Part shown: one piece after another, positions 23,134-36,500 of the stretch
How positions within the stretch are numbered: position 1 is the stretch's first letter
Layout: every line of letters begins with the position of its first letter
Source: Symsagittifera roscoffensis
Taxonomy: Eukaryota > Xenacoelomorpha > Acoela > Convolutidae
DNA: 64,000 nt
Assembly (NCBI RefSeq): GCF_963678635.1
Contig: NC_087062.1
Location: 17,907,789 to 17,971,788, forward strand
Direction of reading: 5' to 3'
Program-made: the position numbers and the translations under genes
The notes under the pieces: model-generated
The model's database searches: none
What the model saw: only the letters and a program-made list of their open reading frames with translations
What the model was told of the DNA's origin: nothing

Positions 23134-24152
23134 ACTCCTGACAGGTTGTTCCCCCCACGTCGATTCCTTAGTTGTCGCTCATGCAATTCTTTCAGTCGTG
23201 ACGAGCTACCACTCACCTGACTACTACCCGGGGTCGAACTTGGCGTATATCCAGGCAGCGCGACGTCCATCAACGGGCGTATTGCTTGTGTCTCTAGACC
23301 ACGCAGGGAGGACGCCGATTCAGACGGTATCCACACTTCCAGCCCTTCGTTCATATGCTCTTGAGCAGCACGATCGAGGTTGAATCGTCCCTTCGACCTA
23401 GGAGCCTCATCCACCTCCATGCGTGACTCTGGCCTTGAGCCGGTCACCACCCGCTCTTTGGGCCTAGCCCCCTTCTGCATGTCGAGCTCGCGCTGTCGTT
23501 GTTGGATCCTCTCAAGCTCTGACTTCAGCTGCTCGCAATTGGCCGTATTCTCCCGCACCCTTTCTGCCTGTATCTGTTCAGCTCTCATCATGTCCAGTTC
23601 CCTTCGCGCTTGATCCCTCTCAACTTTTGCCTGGTCTCTCTCGAGCACTGCTTGATCCCGGTCGAGGTTCGCCTTGTTTCTCTCCCGCTGTGTCCTCTCA
23701 AGCTCTCTCTTCATGATGCTGACGCCCGGATATGCTTCCCCCGTCTGCTGTGCTCGAGACATCAACGGTGTCTTGCTCGTGCTCTGGCCCGTGGATCTGG
23801 CTGATGGTCTGGCCGGTAGTGGGAATTCCCCTGCTCCATACTCAGTGTTATTACTCAAGCCAGGGTTCCTTGCCAAATCGAACCCCCTTATTGCTCCATC
23901 CACGTTCCAAGACAGCCACCTGGTTTGTTCTTGATTAGATATCCCATCGGTGGTGTAGCCCACCATCAAAACAGCTTCTGTCGCAGACTCCCGACACTCG
24001 CCCTCATCCTCCAACTGGAGAATGGCGTTCAACATCACTGCCATTCTCTCATCCACTTGAGTATAATCCAGGTCCCTCAGACGTCTGTATAATTCGTCAA
24101 GTGTGGGTTTTTTCAAAGCCGTTGGCATGGACTTCGAGAATCGATCTGCCAT

Positions 24153-24515
24153 TTCCGCAATTTCCAAATGATCTTGAGTATTACCTGAGCAACTTGAGTA
24201 TTACCTGAGCAACTTGAGTATTACCACAAATCAATCTGAAAATAACACTCCATTTTTAGACTAGCAGGTGGTGTTCCTAACCTAAAAACCCCCTACTATT
24301 ATAGTTAAAACCCTTTCCTTTCCGTCCTATTTAAAATAGTTCAATTGGAAATTTTCTAAAAACATGCAGATTCCTTTTATGTTTTAGCACCATCAATCAT
24401 TAAAAAAGCTAATTGTCATGCCAATCACCTCTAAAATTCTCTACCTGTTTTGTACCCCCACACCTAACTCGAGATTCTTCCCTCATGCCCAACTCAAGAC
24501 CCCCGCGTACCCGAC
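24153..24515 (-). other. gag-pol/ORF2 intergenic segment of element B
   Basis: Noncoding. It holds the candidate splice acceptor (complement of 24236-24245) and the 20-bp direct repeats (24175-24226), which lie only about 80 nt apart from the ORF2 start because this copy is shortened relative to A. Confidence 0.7.
24236..24245 (-). promoter_or_regulatory. Candidate 3' splice site ahead of ORF2 (element B)
   Basis: TTATTTTCAG on the minus strand, in the same relative position as in elements A and C. Confidence 0.4.
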
Positions 24516-27473
24516 TCAGGCGATGCTCAAGTAGTATTTCTTGTGAAGATGCACCATTATCTCAGTTTCTGCGAAGACCACGTGTAGGATAGCGTACAAT
24601 TCCCTTGGGCTCAATTTCCCCCTGTTTGGGTCATACACCGGCATTGAGACCTCCGTTATCCCTCTTTCAATCATGAAGTCTCGTAGTCTCGTTAGTGCCA
24701 ACATCACGTGTTCAGGGTCGATCGTGTTTCTGTCATTGACCCTCGTCACTAGGAAGCACAGATATTTGCCCGGGACTTGTGCTACTGATGGTGGAAGCGC
24801 GGCCATTCCTCCCAGTCCCGGTCTCTGTCTAAACAGGAACTCCACGTTCTGGTATTCTCTCTTTAAGTCTGCTTGCAGTCTTGATTTGAAACTCATGTCC
24901 GTCGCGATACAGATTGCGCTAGTCCTGTCTGACAGAATGAAGTCACTATCCGTTATCAGGATACTCTCTGAGTATTCGTTTGGTATTTTAAACTTCGTTT
25001 TGAAATTCCGTCCTATGGTAGGCTCGGCCTCCTCCCCTTCCAGCTCCAGTCCGCACTTTTCTCTCACTTCTCTGAGTTTCTTTATCATCAAATTTTCGGT
25101 GTGGGTAAGTCCTACCCCCACTCCCCGGACAAAAATATTTATCGACGTCCCCGTCGATGAAGCTAGGTCTGAATTATCTGGCGGAATGTCGAGCGGGCTG
25201 TCTGTTGCCGTCCAGCCGAAAAGAGGATCCTCCGTTTTCATGTACTTCCCTGCTGACATGTCAACTTGCTGTATGCTCTGTCCTTCCTCGCTTTCGTTCT
25301 TGACATCGCGCATCCATTCTAATATCCTCAGGTTCGTATTTTCCCTCCTCTCTATCTCGCTCTGTTCTAAGTCCGTCTCCCACTCCGGCGTCGAGTAGTC
25401 TTCCTGTGGATAGTGTTCATTATCATTGATGATCTGCCATTCACCATCTGCCGCCAGCTCGCCCACACTTGTTAGTTCTCTGCTTAGGTCATCGCGCTTT
25501 ATCTTGTCGATCAGGAAATCGTCCCCGTACCTGTTGTACCTCATGCCTGTGCGTTTGCGATTGCCAGTCCTTGTCCCCGCTGGTATCGACAAGTCTGGTT
25601 CTGTCCACTTCGGCACCTCACCTTGATCCGGATCGTTCCAATCTTCCTCCACAAAAGATTCCGCTTCAGAGTCCGCGTCTATTTTTTCATTGTCATCCAA
25701 ACTCAAGTTTTCATTGCCATCATTTTTATCTCTGGTGCCTTTCTCGTTCACTTCACATGCTGGTTCCACCAGTAGGTACTCTAGTCCCTCCATGTCTTTT
25801 GATACACACCAGTCCTCTGGGGATGGTATATGAGGCTTCAGGTTCTCATAATGTGCTGCTCGCCCAGTACTCAAGCGGTAGAACCGTCCTTGTTGATGTA
25901 CTTCAGTTATCATGAATGGTCCTCTCCATTTCTTGAGTAGTTTCATCGTCCCTTTGGGCGGTATCACATTCTGGAAAACCCACACATACTGGCCCACATC
26001 ATATGGCTTCGCCTGTAATATCCTTTCATCATATTTCTTGCGCTGTCTCATTTGTGCCTGCGCAGTGTTCCTCCTGCACAGCTCGTTAATCTCCTGCTGT
26101 CTCCTGATCCCCTTTTTCACGTAAGCTTGAGGCGACGTCCTCTTTCCTTCATACTCCGGGTAAAAGAACGTCAGGGGCATCGCTCTCTCTTTGCCTGTCA
26201 ATATCATGAATGGGCTGATTCCCGTCGTTGAGTGTTGAGTACTGTTGTATGCCCCTACGACTTGAGGCAGATACTTATCCCAGTCCGTCATGTATCTAGA
26301 GCAGTATACCCTCAGCATGTTCACCATCGTTCTATTCTGTCTCTCTACCAGTCCGTTTGTCTGAGGGTGGTAGGTAGTCGAGTGTGCTTGAGCTATGTGT
26401 GACCTCTTCATTAATTCCTTAGTCAAGTCCCCCACGAAGGCTTTGCCGTTGTCTGCCTGAAAAGTCATTGGACAACCATACCTTGATATCCAATGGGTTA
26501 TCAAGTGGTCACAAGTCTCCTCTGCTGAAGTTGTTTGACACGGCACCGCCTCTGCCAGCTTTGTGAAGTGATCAATTATAACCAGTATCTGGTTATACCC
26601 TGAGTCCGTCGTACAGATCTTCTGATGGTCTATTTGCACCACTTCATTAAATTCCGAGCTTTCCACCGACTTGAGTGGGAATTTCATCTTCCTAGGGTCT
26701 TTCACTTGCAAACATGCCAGGCATGCATTCACCCACCTCTCACAGGCTTTCCTCAATCCTGGCCAATCGAACCTGTGAAGTATTCTTTGTTGCACTTTGT
26801 CTATCCCCTGGTGCCCCATTTGATCATGTGATCTGAACAGCACCTCTGTCTGATATAATTGTGGTAGTATGATGAGGTTGTGCTTGTGTAATATCTTGTC
26901 TTCTTCTTTTCTCTTGCATGCTACAACCCCATCAGCCGTGTGATAGAGTAACTCTTTCCTCTCTTTGTAGAACTGGCTCAGGATCTTGTAGCTGTCTTCC
27001 TTAAGTTCCCCTTTCTCCTTAGACCCCGTTCGGATCCATTTGGAGAGATTGCTTGTCATCTTGCCATTCTTCTGGGCTCTTACCAGGTCCGACAGCCTAT
27101 ATCTCGCTCTGACATGTTCCTTCAGCGCCATGATCTGCCCATTCATCTCCCCAGGGTTGTGGACATCGTCGTTCAGCTTCAAGCATACTATCCTCCTTAC
27201 TACCTTCATGTCATCTTCTGGCACCAGATTTGTTCTCACATTTGAATTGCATGATAGTTCCCTGAATGGCTTCCTTGAAACTACAATCCTCTCAAGTTCC
27301 TCACCACCTCGTATTTCCTGCACGTCCAAGTTGAAGGTTCCTGAGGACGGATCTGTTTGTAATTCCCTGTCCTGGTGTCTAATTTTTTCTTCTGCCAATA
27401 TCATGCAGAGACTATCTTGATTGTCACTGCTCGCTTCCGAATCCACATCCCACATTTCACACTCCCCGGACAA
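24516..27473 (-). pseudogene. pol piece of element B: integrase, acidic linker, macro-like domain
   Basis: This uninterrupted 985-codon stretch contains the integrase zinc finger (SHDQMGH, CLACLQVK), catalytic QIDHQK, QADNGK and GLVERQN, the GPFMITEV tail, an acidic linker of about 250 residues and the macro-like C-terminus with ICIATDMSFKSRLQADLKRE. It starts on a TTG codon because the true upstream frame is cut off by the spacer deletion. Confidence 0.88.
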
Positions 27474-30400
27474 ATTTTCTCCTTCAGTGTTTTCTTCTTC
27501 TGTGGACGTGGACTTGACTTGAGCTTGACTTGAGCATTATCCCTATCGGCATCCCTCGATTCTTTTTCAAGATTGTTTTCTCCGGAGGTTTTTTTGGTAA
27601 TTCTGGGTGATCTTCTATTGGTTTGCCTGATTTGTCCAACCATCTCGTGAGAGGAAGACTGTCATACGTTTCCTTGTCCATGAAGGAGAAGCCATCTTTG
27701 ATTTCAGGTCTATCTGCCTCCCTCTGTTCTTGTCTCTCGTAGAACTCCGTCTTCTTGCTCAAGCTGTCAGCATTTTGATGTTTGTCTCGTTTTCTGTGCT
27801 CAATTATCATATTGTATCCGTCCAGGCGAACTATCCACCTCCCAATGTAACTTTGGTCCATTGAGTACGTTTTCAGCCAGCTTAGTGCCCGGTTGTCGAC
27901 TCGCAACTTGAATGGCTCGCTGCCTAGGTATGCCCTATAATTCTCGACAAAGGTAACCACCGCGAACCTCTGCCTTCGGTGCTCCGTACTTCATTTCCGT
28001 GTCACTTAGGACTTTGCTCCCGTACGCTATCGGTCTCAAGACTATCTTCCCGTTCCACTCTTGTTCTTGGTGGAGAATTCCAGATATCGCTACTACCGAC
28101 GCTTCCGTATCCAGTACGTACATCCCCTTCTCTGTTGGCATCCCTAGTACTGGTGCCTCGCACAACTCTTTCTTTATTCTCTGGAATGACTCTTCTGCTG
28201 CGTTATTCCACGTGAACTTCTTGCCGTTGTGCCTCATTAACTGTTGCATCGGATAAACCTTGTCTGCGTAGCCTTTGACAAATTCCCTATAGTAGTTTGC
28301 AAAACCCAGAAAGCTCATCAATTGGTGTTCCGTTTTCGGCGATTTCCAAGTTAAGACTGCCTCCACCGCGTCTGGATCTGGTCTGATGCCGTGTTTGTCC
28401 ACCATCCTGCCCAAGTATTCTATCGAGTCCTTGAGTATCTCGCACTTTGATCGTTTGCACTTCAGCCCCGACCTCCTCATACACGCAAATACTTCGTCGA
28501 GTCTCTCAATGTGGTCCTCTAGTGTGGGTGTCGCTATTACCACGTCATCCATAGCACATTACCAGATTGCCGTACTTCTTCGTCACGCCTATCAGCGCGT
28601 GTGCCATCAACCGCTGAAACGTGGCTGTGGCATTGCAAAGTCCAAACGGCATCCGTTTCCATTGAAAGAGACCCAACTCGCAGGCAAACCCTGTCTTGTC
28701 CCTGTCCTGCTTCCTCAGCGGTACCTGCCAAAAAGCCGAGCCTAAATCAAGAGTCGTAAAAATTTTGCATCACCTAACTTCGAGAGGCTCTCATCAATCC
28801 TAGGTTTGGGATAGGCATCCTTCACCGTGACGGAGTTCAGGTATCGAAAGTCACAACAAAACCTCAACTGGTCGCCTTTCTTTTTGGCCATCACTACTCC
28901 ACACGCCCACGGTGATTTGGATGGTTCTATCATGTCATACTCTAGTAGCGTTTCAATCTCCTTTCTACACGCATCCGATTTGTGTGGGGTCATGCGCCTC
29001 GCCCCCTCCCTGTGCGGTATTGCGTTTTCCTCAAGTTCTATTTCATGCTCAACAAAATTACAACACCCGATGTCTGCCTTATGTCTTGAAAAAACTTCCT
29101 CGTTCCACTCTAGTACGTCCTTGATGGCTTCGAGCTGTTCGTCCGTGAACTTGCCTCTTAAGGGTTCAATATCCGGTAGAACCGGTTTATCGCCCTCTAT
29201 TTCGTCTAATGTGGGCCGTTCCGGGAAATTCGAACAGCTCGATAGTCCAGACTTAAGTGACTTCACAAGACCTGATGAATCTTTTATTTTGTTTAATCGT
29301 CTCAAGATACAAATTTTGTCCCTATGATTGGGACAATCAACAACTTCATTTTGTTTATGGTTTTCAGTCATTTCATATCGAGTTTTAACAGGCAAAGCAT
29401 ATCCCAGTTTCCTCCCCCTCTGTATCGTGATTGGCATGTCAAGGGTATTCAACAAGACACTCACGCAGAGGCCGCTCTTCGTAATCGAGAAGGATCTTCC
29501 TAAAACAGCAGCACTTTGACTATTTGGATTTGGGACTACGCATACCTGCTTGTTGTCAGTTAGTTCATTGTAATTTTTCATTCGTAAGCTTACAATCGCC
29601 GCCTCATTCGCCTTTAGCCTCACCCTCCTACTCAAGAATACCGGTGCTTTGGTTTCATTTGCCATTATTAAATTTACCGGTTTGATTGCGTACCTCCTAT
29701 CCGGGTTCCGTATCCTGAACATTGCGTTGTTTAGATCAATCGCTACATCAAAGTTCCTGATGAAGTCTCTGCCTAAAATAAATTGTCCAGACTCATCTAG
29801 GTTTTCTACCACAAGAAAGCTCATCCACAGGTTACGTTCCCCCAGATTGAGGGCTATTATCGGCGTTCTGTCCAAGACCCGTAGGGCCCCTTTGTTAGCA
29901 GCTGAGAGCCGTATTCTCGAATCTATCAGATCATCTTTGTTGAAGCCCATTCGTTCCCAAGTTTCGATTGGTATGACACTCAAGACTGCTCCCGTATCGA
30001 GTAACCCACGTAATTGAGTCTTTTTGCCACTTATGTCTAACACGTGTCCTGTCACATCTGCCTCTGTCCCGATGTGCATCGCATCTTCTTCAAGCATGGC
30101 GCAGTGTCCGATCGATCTCACTTTCAACTCTTCTCTTCCCACGTAGATTTGCCCAATTAGGTCTTCATCACATGTTATCATTGTTTTGGTATAGATGTTG
30201 ATTCCATCTATATTTAGCATCACTTCATGTGGACCATAAGCTTCTATGTACCTGTTATCAACACGTACAGACTTGCTACCCCCTCTCGTGAGTATGCTCT
30301 CAATGCTCTCGAAGTCGTTTGTGGGCTTATACAACTCAAGTAATCTGCGTACACATCAATGTGCATTATTGTCTGGTCACTTGGTTCGCTCAAGTTTCTC

Positions 30401-32695
30401 GTTACTTCGTGGCCGCCCACAGTGATTATTGACATTAATCTTGCCCCAATCTTTGTTATGCCAAATGGCTTTCCTGTAACTATTTTTACCGTGTTGCAAT
30501 TTCCATTTTTTGTCGACCCCTCAGCAGCTTCTGGTATTGTCTGTGAGCAACTTAATGCTTCGTTCGTCTTCTGTCTTTGGATTTCTTGCTTTAGTCGTTG
30601 TTCTATTTCTTTCGCTGCTAGGTCTTGTTTGACTTTGTTGATGGCCTCCGCTGCCGCCTTCTCATAATCTATTTCTTGTGCGTTCTTTGCCGTGGCCTCT
30701 ACTGCACTATTACATTGTGTTACAGCTTTTACTGTTTTCGTCGGTAGCTCCGCATTTGGTCTTTCTAGGTTTTTCGTTTCAAATTCACCGTGTCTGTTTC
30801 TTTGGTTCTGCACTGCTGCTAGCGCCAACTTGTGTTTTGGATGACTCTGGTTCTTGACCGCTTCCCAAAACAACGGACAGTCCATCCTGAAGTGCCCCTC
30901 TTGGTTGCAGAAGAAGCATCTTGCACCTATTTTGATGATCAAGCCACTATAGAACTAGTGTTCTTCCATCTGGCTCATATCTTCTTCATCGGGTGCATAT
31001 CCCAAACTCTTCATGCCCTGTTTGTATGTCGTGCAATCCGCCACATGATGATCCGCCGACCCGCAGTTAGCACATGACCTGCGTTTGTCCATGTCATCTC
31101 TGGGCTTGTACCATGACGACCTCTGTGGCTGACTCCCCCCTTGTGTGTTCCTGTTGTCTGAGTACGAGTATTTCTTGGGTTTCATCAACATGTACTCTCT
31201 TGACTTCTGCCTCATCTCTTCTGGAGTTGGTGCACTGTCTTTCGACAATGTGTAGTACGTTGCTAACATCGTTCTCAAGTCATCACTCTTCACCCCATCA
31301 ATGAACTTTGAGGCGATGCTGAAGTTCCTTCGATTGGTAGATTCTTCCGGGTCACTCCTTCTTCTCAAGCTCTCAAGATCATCTAGGAACCTGTCAATCG
31401 ATTCATCGTCCCTTTGTCTCCTCTTCTCAAATCGCATCATCGCTTGATGACCCTTCATGCCTGAGCCGAATCTATTTAACAATATTTCAAAGATTTTGTC
31501 CGCTGTGTCGCGTTCCTCTTCTTTCTTCGCAACCACGCATTTCAATGCCGTGCCTTCCAGATTGCTCAGTATCGCTGTGCATGCTTGCCTCTCATCATTC
31601 AAGTTGTCTTGTTCTAAGTGCAACCTCATGACTTCTACCCAAGTGTCAATGCATCCATCTGAATCATCTTTGAACTCCTTCGGTTTCTTGAAGGTTTTCC
31701 TGGATTTGTTGCCTCCTCTGTCACTCGAGTCGGTGTTCCTCGTGGCGAAGGCTTCTAGCGTCCTGTTCATCATTTCCCAGGTGCTTGCCCATGTCATGGC
31801 ATCCGGTCCCACGTTGTTGTGAGTCGTGGAGTCCCCTGGACCATTGGTTGTGTTCGCTGTTCCATTCTTTATAATGGCCCTGGCCCCCACCGGTGCCGTA
31901 ATCGCGGCCTCCCGGGTTGCTGGTAACGGTGTTGATTGTCGTTTGTTCCTTTGAGGCTCCACGAAGTCCAATCTATTACCTTGTGTCCTCTCTGCAGCTG
32001 GCCTGTCTTGTTGTGTTGAATTCCTAAGTATAGCGTCTAGCTTTGTCTGTATTGTACTTGAGCTCTCAGCCTGTTCCCTACTCATCGTATCCATTCTGTT
32101 TTCCAAACTCCCTAACTGGCAATTCACTGCGTCATATCGCTGCTTCATTTCCTGCATGTCTTTCCTTTCTGATGTTCTTCTCTCGCTCTTCATCAGTGCT
32201 TTCTACTTTGTCAGACATCTTCTGAAGCTTTTCCTCCGTCGCTTTCGCTAGATGGAAATAGTTGTCCAAGTACTCATGTTTGTTGTGTCTCATTTCCTTC
32301 TTTATCACATTTCTATCCTCTTCGCTGAGCTTCAGTTTCTCATCTATCTGATCTAGTTTCGCCATCAAGTCGCTTAACTCAAGAGTTGTCGTTCCATGGT
32401 CCGTTGTTGTCCTGTAGTTGATCGCTGGTCCCGATTTTCTCTGACCCTCGTTCTAATCGGTCTCTGTCGTTCTCGTGGATACTGTTCCGAATGTTTTGCT
32501 TTTCTCAACTTTCGTCTCCTCCACTGCTGCGTCCTTCGATCTCATTCCGACCATCATTGCTAATCTCTCATTAAAAGACGTTCTCTTATGAGACTCATCC
32601 TTCACTGTTTCTTGCGTGTTGCCTGTTGTGTCTTCCGCGTTGTCTATCGGTGAGAACTCTATGGGATTCGGGTTAGGTTCTTCCGCATTAGGCAT
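24516..32695 (-). pseudogene. gag-pol of element B (inner copy), broken
   Basis: Starting from the first in-frame ATG (32695; the frame is open a little further up, to a TAG inside the 14-bp array), all gag-pol domains are present. Breaks are a TAG at 32455-32453, a 4-bp insertion near 32160, a TAG at 30957-30955, 1-bp losses near 30290 and 28765, 2-bp losses near 28550 and 27965, and a deletion of about 350 bp at 27511-27534 that removes part of the spacer between RNase H and integrase. From 27473 to the stop at 24516 the frame is open for 985 codons, covering the whole integrase, acidic linker and macro-like domain. Confidence 0.92.
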
Positions 32696-32818
32696 TGGAG
32701 TTGACTCTGTCGTCTTCTTTCCTGCTTCATCCACACTTTGATCAGGTGTCTCTAGATCAATCTCGATGGTGGGTTCTACTCGTTCCTCTTCTGTGCCCTC
32801 TTTTGCTTTGTTCTCCAC

Positions 32819-33058
32819 TGTCCCAAGACCACTGTCCCAAGACTACTGTCCAAGACCAGTGTCCCAAGACCACTGTCCCAAGACCACTGTCCCAAGACCA
32901 CTGTCCCAAGACCACTGTCCCAAGACTACTGTCCCAAGACTACTGTCCCAAGACCAGTGTCCCAAGACTGTTTCGTACCAAGGCTGCACTGTCCCAAGAC
33001 TATCCCAAGACTGTGTTGTCCCAAGACTGTCCCCAGACTGCAATGTCCCAAGACTTCT
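32819..33058 (-). repeat. 14-bp tandem array of element B, unit 1
   Basis: About 15 units of the same 14-bp repeat as in element A, read on the minus strand, abutting the gag frame. Confidence 0.93.
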
Positions 33059-33063
33059 TCGGT

Positions 33064-33414
33064 ACTGATGTCAACCTTTGTCCGAAAAAATGTCTGGTAC
33101 CTCGATTGCCACGCTTTTCCTCCCCCCTGCTAGCGATCTTATGTGGTATCACAAAAACTGTCTATGTCCGCTCCCCCTACCGATCCGACCAGGGTACCTA
33201 CCTTAACTCGATGTTAAATTTGGATATCCGCTTCTTATAACCAACGCGTGTCAGTATCTAATGTAACTAAATTGACGATGCCGAACAATTAGTTACTCTA
33301 ATGTGTCGCCCCTTTTTACAATTTACAACCGCCAACCTCTAACCTAACCAGTCCCCCTTCTAACCTCCCCCATCTTTAGCCCCCCTCTTAAGCCGAAAAA
33401 TCCCTTAAGCGCCG
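33064..33414 (-). other. Leader segment nearly identical to element A (conversion tract)
   Basis: Noncoding leader. It differs from the complement of 1-353 at one base that I can see, but from the duplicate at 40490-40850 at roughly 25 to 30 positions. The remaining leader up to 33551 again matches the duplicate. Confidence 0.8.
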
Positions 33415-33551
33415 GGTGCTAAACCTCTCGAGAGAAAACCGTAGACCTGTTTCCAGGCCTGCTTGTGCAAAAACTTCCTCAAAACAATGGGACTCCGCTT
33501 ATCCAAATTTACACTTATCTCCTATAAGGTAATGTAGATTCTAACGATACC

Positions 33552-36500
33552 CTGAAAAGTCATTGGACAACCATACCTTGATATCCAATGGGTTATCAAT
33601 TGGTCACAAGTCTCCTCTGCTGAAGTTGTTTGACACGGCACCGCCTCTGCCAGCTTTGTGAAGTGATCAATTATAACCAGTATCTGGTTATACCCTGAGT
33701 CCGTCGTACAGATCTTCTGATGGTCTATTTGCACCACTTCATTAAATTCCGAGCTTTCCACCGACTTGAGTGGGAATTTCATCTTCCTAGGGTCTTTCAC
33801 TTGCAAACATGCCAGGCATGCATTCACCCACCTCTCACAGGCTTTCCTCAATCCTGGCCAATCGAACCTGTGAAGTATTCTTTGTTGCACTTTGTCTATC
33901 CCCTGGTGCCCCATTTGATCATGTGATCTGAACAGCACCTCTGTCTGATATAATTGTGGTAGTATGATGAGGTTGTGCTTGTGTAATATCTTGTCTTCTT
34001 CTTTTCTCTTGCATGCTACAACCCCATCAGCCGTGTGATAGAGTAACTCTTTCCTCTCTTTGTAGAACTGGCTCAGGATCTTGTAGCTGTCTTCCTTAAG
34101 TTCCCCTTTCTCCTTAGACCCCGTTCGGATCCATTTGGAGAGATTGCTTGTCATCTTGTCATTCTTCTGGGCTCTTACCAGGTCCGACAGCCTATATCTC
34201 GCTCTGACATGTTCCTTCAGCGCCATGATCTGCCCATTCATCTCCCCAGGGTTGTGGACATCGTCGTTCAGCTTCAAGCATACTATCCTCCTTACTACCT
34301 TCATGTCATCTTCTGGCACCAGATTTGTTCTCACATTTGAATTGCATGATAGTTCCCTGAATGGCTTCCTTGAAACTACAATCCTCTCAAGTTCCTCACC
34401 ACCTCGTATTTCCTGCACGTCCAAGTTGAAGGTTCCTGAGGACGGATCTGTTTGTAATTCCCTGTCCTGGTGTCTAATTTTTTCTTCTGCCAATATCATG
34501 CAGAGACTATCTTGATTGTCACTGCTCGCTTCCGAATCCACATCCCACATTTCACACTCCCCGGACAAATTTTCTCCTTCAGTGTTTTCTTCTTCTGTGG
34601 ACGTGGACTTGACTTGAGCTTGACTTGAGCATTATCCCTATCGGCATCCCTCGATTCTTTTTCAAGATTGTTTTCTCCGGAGGTTCTTTTGGTAATTCGG
34701 GGTGATCTTCTATTGGTTTGCCTGATTTGTCCAACCATCTCGTGAGAGGAAGACTGTCATACGTTTCCTTGTCCATGAAGGAGAAGCCATCTTTGATTTC
34801 AGGTCTATCTGCCTCCCTCTGTTCTTGTCTCTCGTAGAACTCCGTCTTCTTGCTCAAGCTGTCAGCATTTTGATGTTTGTCTCGTTTTCTGTGCTCAATT
34901 ATCATATTGTATCCGTCCAGGCGAACTATCCACCTCCCAATGTAACTTTGGTCCATTGAGTACGTTTTCAGCCAGCTTAGTGCCCGGTTGTCGACTCGCA
35001 ACTTGAATGGCTCGCTGCCTAGGTATGCCCTATAATTCTCGACAAAGGTAACCACCGCGAACCTCTGCCTTCGGTGCTCCGTACTTCATTTCCGTGTCAC
35101 TTAGGACTTTGCTCCCGTACGCTATCGGTCTCAAGACTGTCTTCCCGTTCCACTCTTGTTCTTGGTGGAGAATTCCAGATATCGCTACTACCGACGCTTC
35201 CGTATCCAGTACGTACATCCCCTTCTCTGTTGGCATCCCTAGTACTGGTGCCTCGCACAACTCTTTCTTTATTCTCTGGAATGACTCTTCTGCTGCGTTA
35301 TTCCACGTGAACTTCTTGCCGTTGTGCCTCATTAACTGTTGCATCGGATAAACCTTGTCTGCGTAGCCTTTGACAAATTCCCTATAGTAGTTTGCAAAAC
35401 CCAGAAAGCTCATCAATTGGTGTTCCGTTTTCGGCGATTTCCAAGTTAAGACTGCCTCCACCGCGTCTGGATCTGGTCTGATGCCGTGTTTGTCCAACAT
35501 CCTGCCCAAGTATTCTATCGAGTCCTTGAGTATCTCGCACTTTGATCGTTTGCACTTCAGCCCCGACCTCCTCATACACGCAAATACTTCGTCGAGTCTC
35601 TCAATGTGGTCCTCTAGTGTGGGTGTCGCTATTACCACGTCATCCATAGCACATTACCAGATTGCCGTACTTCTTCGTCACGCCTATCAGCGCGTGTGCC
35701 ATCAACCGCTGAAACGTGGCTGTGGCATTGCAAAGTCCAAACGGCATCCGTTTCCATTGAAAGAGACCCAACTCGCAGGCAAACCCTGTCTTGTCCCTGT
35801 CCTGCTTCCTCAGCGGTACCTGCCAAAAAGCCGAGCCTAAATCAAGAGTCGTAAAAATTTTGCATCACCTAACTTCGAGAGGCTCTCATCAATCCTAGGT
35901 TTGGGATAGGCATCCTTCACCGTGACGGAGTTCAGGTATCGAAAGTCACAACAAAACCTCAACTGGTCGCCTTTCTTTTTGGCCATCACTACTCCACACG
36001 CCCACGGTGATTTGGATGGTTCTATCATGTCATACTCTAGTAGCGTTTCAATCTCCTTTCTACACGCATCCGATTTGTGTGGGGTCATGCGCCTCGCCCC
36101 CTCCCTGTGCGGTATTGCGTTTTCCTCAAGTTCTATTTCATGCTCAACAAAATTACAACACCCGATGTCTGCCTTATGTCTTGAAAAAACTTCCTCGTTC
36201 CGCTCTAGTACGTCCTTGATGGCTTCGAGCTGTTCGTCCGTGAACTTGCCTCTTAAGTGTTCAATATCCGGTAGAACCGGTTTATCGCCCTCTATTTCGT
36301 CTAATGTGGGCCGTTCCGGGAAATTCGAACAGCTCGATAGTCCATCGTTCGTCTCTGACTTAAGTGACTTCACAAGACCTGATGAATCTTTTATTTTGTT
36401 TAATCGTCTCAAGATACAAATTTTGTCCCTATGATTGGGACAATCAACAACTTCATTTTGTTTATGGTTTTCAGTCATTTCATATCGAGTTTTAACAGGC

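Larger units (their letters stand above)
16413..24152 (-). pseudogene. ORF2 of element B: SGNH hydrolase polyprotein, broken
   Basis: The conserved ATGGCAGATCG start is at 24152. Open pieces on the minus strand are 24152-23127 (N-terminus and coiled coil), 23133-22444 (SGNH hydrolase), 22368-21406, 21428-19125, 19121-16800 and 16715-16413. Breaks are a frameshift near 23130-23160, an in-frame TAA at 22446-22444, a deletion of roughly 1 kb with frameshift near 21415 that removes most of the second SGNH-like region, a TAA at 19127-19125 (GAA in C) and a TGA at 16802-16800 (CGA in C). The C-terminal half, missing from element A, is largely readable here. Confidence 0.88.
26457..33551 (-). repeat. 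Tandem segmental duplication, unit 1
   Basis: This 7.1-kb unit runs from mid-integrase to the leader of element B and is repeated immediately downstream as 33552-40987. The coding parts are nearly identical and share the same frameshifts and spacer deletion, so the duplication followed those mutations. This unit has lost 341 bp of leader relative to unit 2. Confidence 0.93.

Noticed and set aside
33522-33551. Alternative C-terminus of integrase in the outer duplicate
   Set aside because: The last nine codons are duplication-junction sequence from the leader read by chance.
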